Assembly: GCF_937873925.1 (NCBI RefSeq)
Contig: NZ_CALNAT010000005.1
Coordinates: 1 to 37,690 of the forward strand
Reading direction: 5' to 3'
Source of the DNA: an uncultured Proteiniphilum sp.
GTDB taxonomy: Bacteria; Bacteroidota; Bacteroidia; Bacteroidales; Dysgonomonadaceae
Length of the DNA: 37,690 nt
Part shown: positions 33,179 through 37,690 of the stretch, in pieces
How the letters are laid out: every line of letters begins with the position of its first letter
Numbering within the stretch: position 1 is the stretch's first letter
Notes under the pieces: model-generated
Told to the model about the DNA's origin: nothing
What the model saw: the letters and a program-made list of their open reading frames with translations, nothing else
The model's database searches: none
Made by a program: the position numbers and the translations under genes

Positions 33179-34081
33179 ATGATCTGTTTTCCCAACGCGA
33201 AAATCAATGTAGGGCTCCATATTGTTTCCCGCCGGACAGACGGCTACCACAATCTGGAGACCATTTTTTATCCTATCGGGCTGAAGGATGCATTAGAAAT
33301 CATACCTGCACCGGAAACCGGATTGGAAAGACCGGCAGAGGTTCCGGGCTCTGCCGGAAGTACCGGATCAACGGCGGCGGGCCAGGGACTTTCTTCCCGG
33401 AAGTTCCGTTTTTTTCAAACCGGCATTCCGATCGGGAACGCTCCGGAAAATAACTTAGTGATCAAGGCGCTGAATCTGATAGCAGCAGAAAAAAAACTCC
33501 CGGAAATAGATATCCACCTGCTTAAAAAGATCCCGTCCGGTGCGGGATTGGGCGGCGGCTCCTCAGACGCCGCTTTTATGCTCGGGCTGCTCAACGATAC
33601 TTTCAGTTTAGGATATTCAAAAGAGGAACTGATATTGCGGGCCGCCAGCCTGGGGGCCGATTGTCCTTTCTTTATCCTGAACCGGCCCGCTTTCGCTACC
33701 GGCACCGGCGACAAACTGGAACCCATAGAGTTAAACCTGAGCAACTATACGCTCCTGTTGGTAAAACCGGATATTATGGTTTCCACCAAAGAGGCTTACG
33801 CGATAATCACCCCTCAAAAACCGGATTTGCCGCTGAAGGAGATCGTCCGGAAACCGCCGGAAACATGGAGAGAACTGCTGAAAAACGACTTCGAGCCTCC
33901 TGTTTTCAAAAAATTTCCCGAAATTTGCAGGATCAGGCAGCAGCTTTATGAAATGGGAGCTGTATATGCTTCCATGAGCGGGTCGGGATCGTCGGTCTTC
34001 GGTCTTTTTGAGAAGGAACCCGCTTGGCAGGGGGTATTCAGCGGACATTTCGTATGGAGTGACAAGGGAGAATGTGACTGA
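33179..34081 (+). CDS. ispE: 4-diphosphocytidyl-2-C-methyl-D-erythritol kinase
   Basis: This 300-aa GHMP kinase phosphorylates CDP-methylerythritol with ATP in the MEP pathway for isoprenoid precursors. The substrate motif PNAKINVGLHIVSRRTDGYH (5-24), the ATP loop KIPSGAGLGGGSSDAAFML (117-135) and the C-terminal MSGSGSSVFGLFE are intact. Residues about 44-73 form a Gly/Ser/Thr/Pro-rich insertion between strands, not usual in the family, whose DNA is itself repeat-like. The last codons and the TGA lie in a GTGAC nine-base repeat block. The start at 33179 gives the typical MICFPNAKINVGL. Confidence 0.95.
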   Translation: MICFPNAKINVGLHIVSRRTDGYHNLETIFYPIGLKDALEIIPAPETGLERPAEVPGSAGSTGSTAAGQGLSSRKFRFFQTGIPIGNAPENNLVIKALNLIAAEKKLPEIDIHLLKKIPSGAGLGGGSSDAAFMLGLLNDTFSLGYSKEELILRAASLGADCPFFILNRPAFATGTGDKLEPIELNLSNYTLLLVKPDIMVSTKEAYAIITPQKPDLPLKEIVRKPPETWRELLKNDFEPPVFKKFPEICRIRQQLYEMGAVYASMSGSGSSVFGLFEKEPAWQGVFSGHFVWSDKGECD

Positions 34082-34096
34082 TGTGACGAATGTGAC
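34074..34096 (+). repeat. GTGAC nonamer repeat at the 3' end of ispE
   Basis: GTGAC starts at 34074, 34083 and 34092, exactly 9 bp apart. The first copy contains the last Asp codon and stop of ispE. Confidence 0.75.
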
Positions 34097-34102
34097 AAAC
34101 AG

Positions 34103-34152
34103 TCCTGGCTCTTGGCTCTTAAAGTCTTTGTTCTTGATTCTTTATTCTATTA
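34103..34152 (+). repeat. Heptamer array between ispE and the S9 peptidase gene
   Basis: TCCTGGC, TCTTGGC, TCTTAAA, an 8-bp unit, TCTTGAT, TCTTTAT and TCTATTA follow one another and reach to 3 bp before the S9 peptidase ATG. It directly follows the nonamer block, as at 11460-11566. Confidence 0.75.
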
Positions 34153-34155
34153 AAT

Positions 34156-36699
34156 ATGAGACGACATTCTTTTTGTTACATCATTGCCGCACTATTGCTG
34201 GTAATAAATGCAAAGGCACAGCAGCCGCTGATGCCGCAGAAGCTTTATTCTTTCGATCCGATCCCGGTACGGAAGCCGGTAATGCTGGATAGTGTGAACC
34301 TTGACAACACCGCCTTTTCGGACGAACAACTTCTCTCCTATCCTGTCTCTTTTCCGGGACAGGAACGGTTTGCCACTGAACTGACCCCGGACACGGCCGG
34401 ATTTTTTACTCTTCCGAAACCGCAGCAGGGAGAGGCGTTGCAGTTGTTTTCCCTGTTTGTCTCCGGCGACCGTTACGGCAAGGGAAAGATCACGGTGACA
34501 TCGCCCAATCCGCTGGAGTTGTGGGTCGATAACGTGAAACGGGCGACCAAGACACAGGTGAACGACAGCCTGCACCAAGCGGGATCGGTGGATACGAACC
34601 TGAACGGATTTACCAACAATACGCGCATTGTGATCAAGATGCTTACCTCGGCAGAGTATAAGGCCGACCCTGCCGTGAAGATCGGGTTGAAACCCGATGA
34701 GAAAGACTCCCTGCTTACCTATACATTTAATAATACAGACAAACGAAGGATCAATATAAAAGATATTCTGGAAGGGAAAAGGGTAAACAGCGCATCCATC
34801 TCACCCAGCGGACGGTTCGTGCTGCTGAGCCTGCGGGAGACCCAACCCGGCGGCAACGGCCGCAATTATACGGAGATCTACGATGCAAAACAAAAACGGA
34901 CGATCCTTTCGGAACCAGGCGACAGAACACAACTGAACTGGATGCCCAAATCGGACCTGCTCTACTATGTGGCCGACGAGAACGAGGAACGGACGCTCTA
35001 CACACTGGATCCGCTGACGGCGGAAATAAAAATCATTGCCGAAGGGCTGCCGAAGGAGAATTTCCATATGGCTCCCGACGAGCAATCGCTCTTCTTCTCT
35101 TCAAAGAAGAGTATCACCCTCAGCAATCCCGGCGGACTGAAACGGTTGATCGGGATCGACGACAGGCAATCGAGCTACCGCGACCGTTACTACCTCTACC
35201 GGCATTTCTTCGATACGGGACTTACACAACAACTCACTTTCGGACGGAAGACGGCATCGCTCAACGATGTGACGAACGATATGAAATACCTGCTCTTTTC
35301 AACCTCCGAAGAGGATCTCTCGGAACGTCCTTTCCGCAAGAGTTCGCTCTATAGGCTGGATATGGAGACCATGGAGGTAGATACCATCTGGAAAGATGAG
35401 GCTTTCGCCTACTCCGCCCAATTCTCGCCCGACGGGAAACAACTGCTGATCCATGGCGCTCCCGAAGCATTCGGCGGTATCGGGCTTAATATCAAACAGG
35501 GGCAGATTGCCAACAGCTACGATACACAGTCGTTTATTATGGATCTGTCCACTAAACGGGTGGATCCGGTGACCAGAAATTTTGACCCTACCATCAGCGC
35601 ACAGGAGTGGAATCCACAGGATAACTACATCTACTACCGGGCGGAGGAAGGCGACCGTGTGAATATGCACCGCTATGATCCGCAACGAAAAAAATTTGAT
35701 AAATTACCCCTCAAAGAGGATGTGATCCGCTCGTTCAATATTGCCGAAAACGCAGCATGGGCGACCTACACGGGCGTGAGCACATCGAACTCGAACCGGA
35801 GCTATCTGCTGAACCTGAAAACGATGGAATCGATCCTGATCTCGGATCCCTATGCGGAACGGCTGAATAAGCTGGAATTGGGTGAGGTAAAGGATTGGCA
35901 ATTCACCAGCTCATCCGGCGACGTCATCGAGGGACGCTATTATCTGCCTCCCCACTTCGATCCGCAGAAAAAATATCCGCTGATCGTTTATTACTACGGC
36001 GGAACGAGTCCTACGGCACGGACCTTCGAAAGCACTTATCCGCTACATGTCTATGCCGCCCAGGATTATGTGGTCTATACACTGCAACCGAGCGGAACCA
36101 CCGGCTACGGGCAGGAGTTCTCTGCGCGCCATGTGAACGCTTGGGGCGACCGGACGGCCGAGGAGATCATAGAAGGAACCAAAGCATTTGTTGCCTCCCA
36201 CCCCTTTGTGGACGGAACAAAGATCGGCAATATCGGCGCATCGTACGGCGGCTTTATGACGCAGTACCTCATCACCCGGACCGACCTGTTCTCCGCTTCG
36301 GTATCGCATGCCGGCATCAGTAATATCACCAGCTACTGGGGCGAAGGGTACTGGGGTTACTCTTATAGTTCAGGAGCAAGCGCGGGAAGTTACCCCTGGA
36401 ACAACCCTGATCTCTATGTGAAACAAAGCCCGCTCTTTCATGCCGATAAGATCAAGACCCCGTTGTTATTGTTGCACGGCACAGCCGACACCAACGTGCC
36501 TATCGGTGAAAGTATACAGATGTATAACGCCCTGAAGCTGCTCGGCAAGGAAGTGGAATTTATTCAGGTGGAAGGTGAAAACCATGCTATCTACGATTAC
36601 GACAAACGGATCGCCTGGAATAACGCTATCTACGCCTGGTTCGCCAAATGGCTGAAAAAAGACCCCCGCTGGTGGGATTCGATGTTCCCCAATGAATAA
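34156..36699 (+). CDS. S9 (prolyl oligopeptidase) family serine peptidase, exported
   Basis: This 847-aa exported protein has a signal peptide (MRRHSFCYIIAALLLVINAKAQ). An N-terminal beta-propeller spans about 180-590 (for example the TolB/WD-like ISPSGRFVLLSL and FSPDGKQLLIHG). A C-terminal alpha/beta-hydrolase domain follows (about 600-845). The catalytic triad is Ser696 in GASYGGFM, Asp778 in HGTADTNVP and His810 in EGENHAIYDYD. It resembles the dipeptidyl or acylaminoacyl peptidases of Bacteroidetes that digest peptides in the periplasm. The exact specificity is not evident; the Glu-Glu pair of DPP IV is not seen. It follows ispE after 74 bp of repeats. Confidence 0.93.
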   Translation: MRRHSFCYIIAALLLVINAKAQQPLMPQKLYSFDPIPVRKPVMLDSVNLDNTAFSDEQLLSYPVSFPGQERFATELTPDTAGFFTLPKPQQGEALQLFSLFVSGDRYGKGKITVTSPNPLELWVDNVKRATKTQVNDSLHQAGSVDTNLNGFTNNTRIVIKMLTSAEYKADPAVKIGLKPDEKDSLLTYTFNNTDKRRINIKDILEGKRVNSASISPSGRFVLLSLRETQPGGNGRNYTEIYDAKQKRTILSEPGDRTQLNWMPKSDLLYYVADENEERTLYTLDPLTAEIKIIAEGLPKENFHMAPDEQSLFFSSKKSITLSNPGGLKRLIGIDDRQSSYRDRYYLYRHFFDTGLTQQLTFGRKTASLNDVTNDMKYLLFSTSEEDLSERPFRKSSLYRLDMETMEVDTIWKDEAFAYSAQFSPDGKQLLIHGAPEAFGGIGLNIKQGQIANSYDTQSFIMDLSTKRVDPVTRNFDPTISAQEWNPQDNYIYYRAEEGDRVNMHRYDPQRKKFDKLPLKEDVIRSFNIAENAAWATYTGVSTSNSNRSYLLNLKTMESILISDPYAERLNKLELGEVKDWQFTSSSGDVIEGRYYLPPHFDPQKKYPLIVYYYGGTSPTARTFESTYPLHVYAAQDYVVYTLQPSGTTGYGQEFSARHVNAWGDRTAEEIIEGTKAFVASHPFVDGTKIGNIGASYGGFMTQYLITRTDLFSASVSHAGISNITSYWGEGYWGYSYSSGASAGSYPWNNPDLYVKQSPLFHADKIKTPLLLLHGTADTNVPIGESIQMYNALKLLGKEVEFIQVEGENHAIYDYDKRIAWNNAIYAWFAKWLKKDPRWWDSMFPNE

Positions 36700-36783
36700 G
36701 GTGGAACGGCGGTTTATTGATTTAACGATTGGTTAATTTCATAATTTAACGATCCTGAAATCTGAAATATTGAAATATACAAT

Positions 36784-37569
36784 ATGGATCTGAAAAAACT
36801 TTGCAATGAGGTAAAAGAACTTGCACTCTCTACGGGTGCATACCTGAAAACGGAGCAGGCTGCCCTGAAGAAGAAAGATATTGAATTAAAGGGAGCCCGC
36901 AATTATGTGACCTATATCGATAAAGAGGCGGAGAACCGGTTGGTAGAGGGATTGAGCAGGCTGCTTCCCGAAGCGGGATTCCTCACGGAAGAGGAGACGG
37001 TGGTGTTTGCACAGAGAGAGTACACATGGATCATCGATCCGCTGGACGGCACTACCAATTACGTGAACGGCGACTCGCCCTTCTCGTTAAGCATTGCCCT
37101 GATGAAAAGAAAAGAGATTATCCTGGGTGTGGTATATGATCCGCTGGCCGAACAAATGTACTGCGCCGCGGAAGCAGGAAAAGCCTTTTTGAACGATATT
37201 CCGCTGGAAGTGAGCAGCCACTCCACCCTGGAGAACGGATATATCGGATTCGGCATCCCGTACAGTCTGAATGAAAGGGGGGAACAGATACTCAGGAATG
37301 CCATGAAGCAGTTCCGCCAATGCAGTTTCCGCATCAAGGGATCGGCGGCCCTGGAGATCTGTTACGTGGCGGCAGGGATCAGCGACACTTATTTCCATAG
37401 CGGTCTCTCACCGTGGGATGTGGCTGCCGGAGCATTTATCCTACAGTGCGCCGGAGGGAGATGTTCCGATTTTTCAGGCGGCGACAACTACATTTTCGGC
37501 AGGGAACTGGTAGCTTCGAACGGCGCCCTCCATCAGGAAATTATGGAAACCATCATAAACGGGAATTAA
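36784..37569 (+). CDS. Inositol monophosphatase family protein
   Basis: This 261-aa magnesium-dependent phosphatase has Glu70/Glu71 in FLTEEETV. WIIDPLDGTTNYVNGDSPFS (82-101) has metal ligands Asp85 and Asp88. The closing motif is SPWDVAAGAFILQCAGG. The family (SuhB, CysQ, FBPase-like) removes phosphate from inositol phosphates or 3'-phosphoadenosine nucleotides. The short length and N-terminus (MDLKKLCNEVKELALSTGAYL) fit the SuhB-like branch; true substrate unknown. It is cytoplasmic. The 84-bp gap upstream contains TTTAACGAT repeats. Confidence 0.93.
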   Translation: MDLKKLCNEVKELALSTGAYLKTEQAALKKKDIELKGARNYVTYIDKEAENRLVEGLSRLLPEAGFLTEEETVVFAQREYTWIIDPLDGTTNYVNGDSPFSLSIALMKRKEIILGVVYDPLAEQMYCAAEAGKAFLNDIPLEVSSHSTLENGYIGFGIPYSLNERGEQILRNAMKQFRQCSFRIKGSAALEICYVAAGISDTYFHSGLSPWDVAAGAFILQCAGGRCSDFSGGDNYIFGRELVASNGALHQEIMETIINGN

Positions 37570-37585
37570 TGTGAACAAAATAGAT

Positions 37586-37593
37586 TATTTTTG
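37586..37593 (+). promoter_or_regulatory. -7 box before the last gene
   Basis: TATTTTTG fits TAnnTTTG and lies 45 bp upstream of the ATG at 37639. No -33 TTTG is evident. Confidence 0.35.
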
Positions 37594-37638
37594 TTTCTCT
37601 TTTTTACCGATCCATTCAATATTTATATATATACGGCG

Positions 37639-37690
37639 ATGACAACAGATATTAAGCAAATAGGCGAACGGATAAAAGGGTTGCGCGACG
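37639..37690 (+). CDS. Start of a probable XRE-type HTH regulator (cut by window end)
   Basis: ATG at 37639 opens a frame reading MTTDIKQIGERIKGLRD to the window edge. The I-G-x-x-I-K-x-L-R-D pattern is the usual beginning of the first helix of a lambda-repressor-like (XRE) HTH domain, often followed by a cupin domain in Bacteroidales. Only 17 codons are visible, so the assignment is tentative. Confidence 0.5.
   Translation, partial: MTTDIKQIGERIKGLRD

Overview
The window looks like a chromosomal segment of a Bacteroidales bacterium, most likely near Dysgonomonadaceae/Porphyromonadaceae (Proteiniphilum, Petrimonas or Dysgonomonas type); this is inference. The evidence is the gene set (DUF3316 and DUF5686 barrels, DUF4293, Rpb6-type omega next to bamD, DUF1460, bacterial GH3 protein), the near absence of Shine-Dalgarno sequences, and repeated TAnnTTTG -7 boxes, one with a -33 TTTG at 19-bp spacing. 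No phage, IS or CRISPR is visible.

Layout. Positions 1-5443 form a stress and DNA-repair block: a DUF892 ferritin-like protein (cut by the window edge), a 39-aa basic peptide, and the tightly overlapping operon ku-ligD-pncC for non-homologous end joining, divergent from a DUF421/YetF membrane protein with a zinc-ribbon tail. ku has an in-frame TAG about 53 codons before its expected end. At 5444-5926 lie tRNA-Gly(GCC), a truncated copy of it, a consensus promoter and short repeats. At 5927-14032, mostly minus strand, are msrC, an OmpA lipoprotein, an acidic small protein, yidC, pyrG, ftsE, a DUF4870 protein, a TlpA-like thioredoxin and a VanZ-like protein. The plus strand then carries an S41 protease and MgtC, meeting a minus-strand run of DUF1460 amidase, aroC, SlyD-type isomerase, PatB/MalY lyase, DUF3316 barrel, topoisomerase IV subunit A and an M48 lipoprotein. 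Next come a HEPN remnant, the bamD-rpoZ-DUF4293 operon, a GH3 protein and a Crp/Fnr regulator. The last 7 kb, on the plus strand, hold a DUF5686 barrel, ispE, an S9 peptidase, an inositol-phosphatase-family protein and the start of a probable HTH regulator.

Most genes are conserved housekeeping genes for envelope biogenesis (yidC, bamD, ftsE, OmpA, DUF5686, M48, S41), nucleotide and isoprenoid synthesis (pyrG, ispE), aromatic synthesis (aroC) and DNA maintenance (parC, ku-ligD). The less expected content is in the gaps. A 45-46 bp element with inverted-repeat ends occurs four times just upstream of minus-strand genes. Seven-base-period arrays sit at gene 3' ends and sometimes supply the stop codon. 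A GTTAAGTGAGAGC-type element occurs three times. I found no convincing new multi-gene system; the ku amber codon, the 45-bp element and the tRNA-Gly duplication deserve follow-up first.
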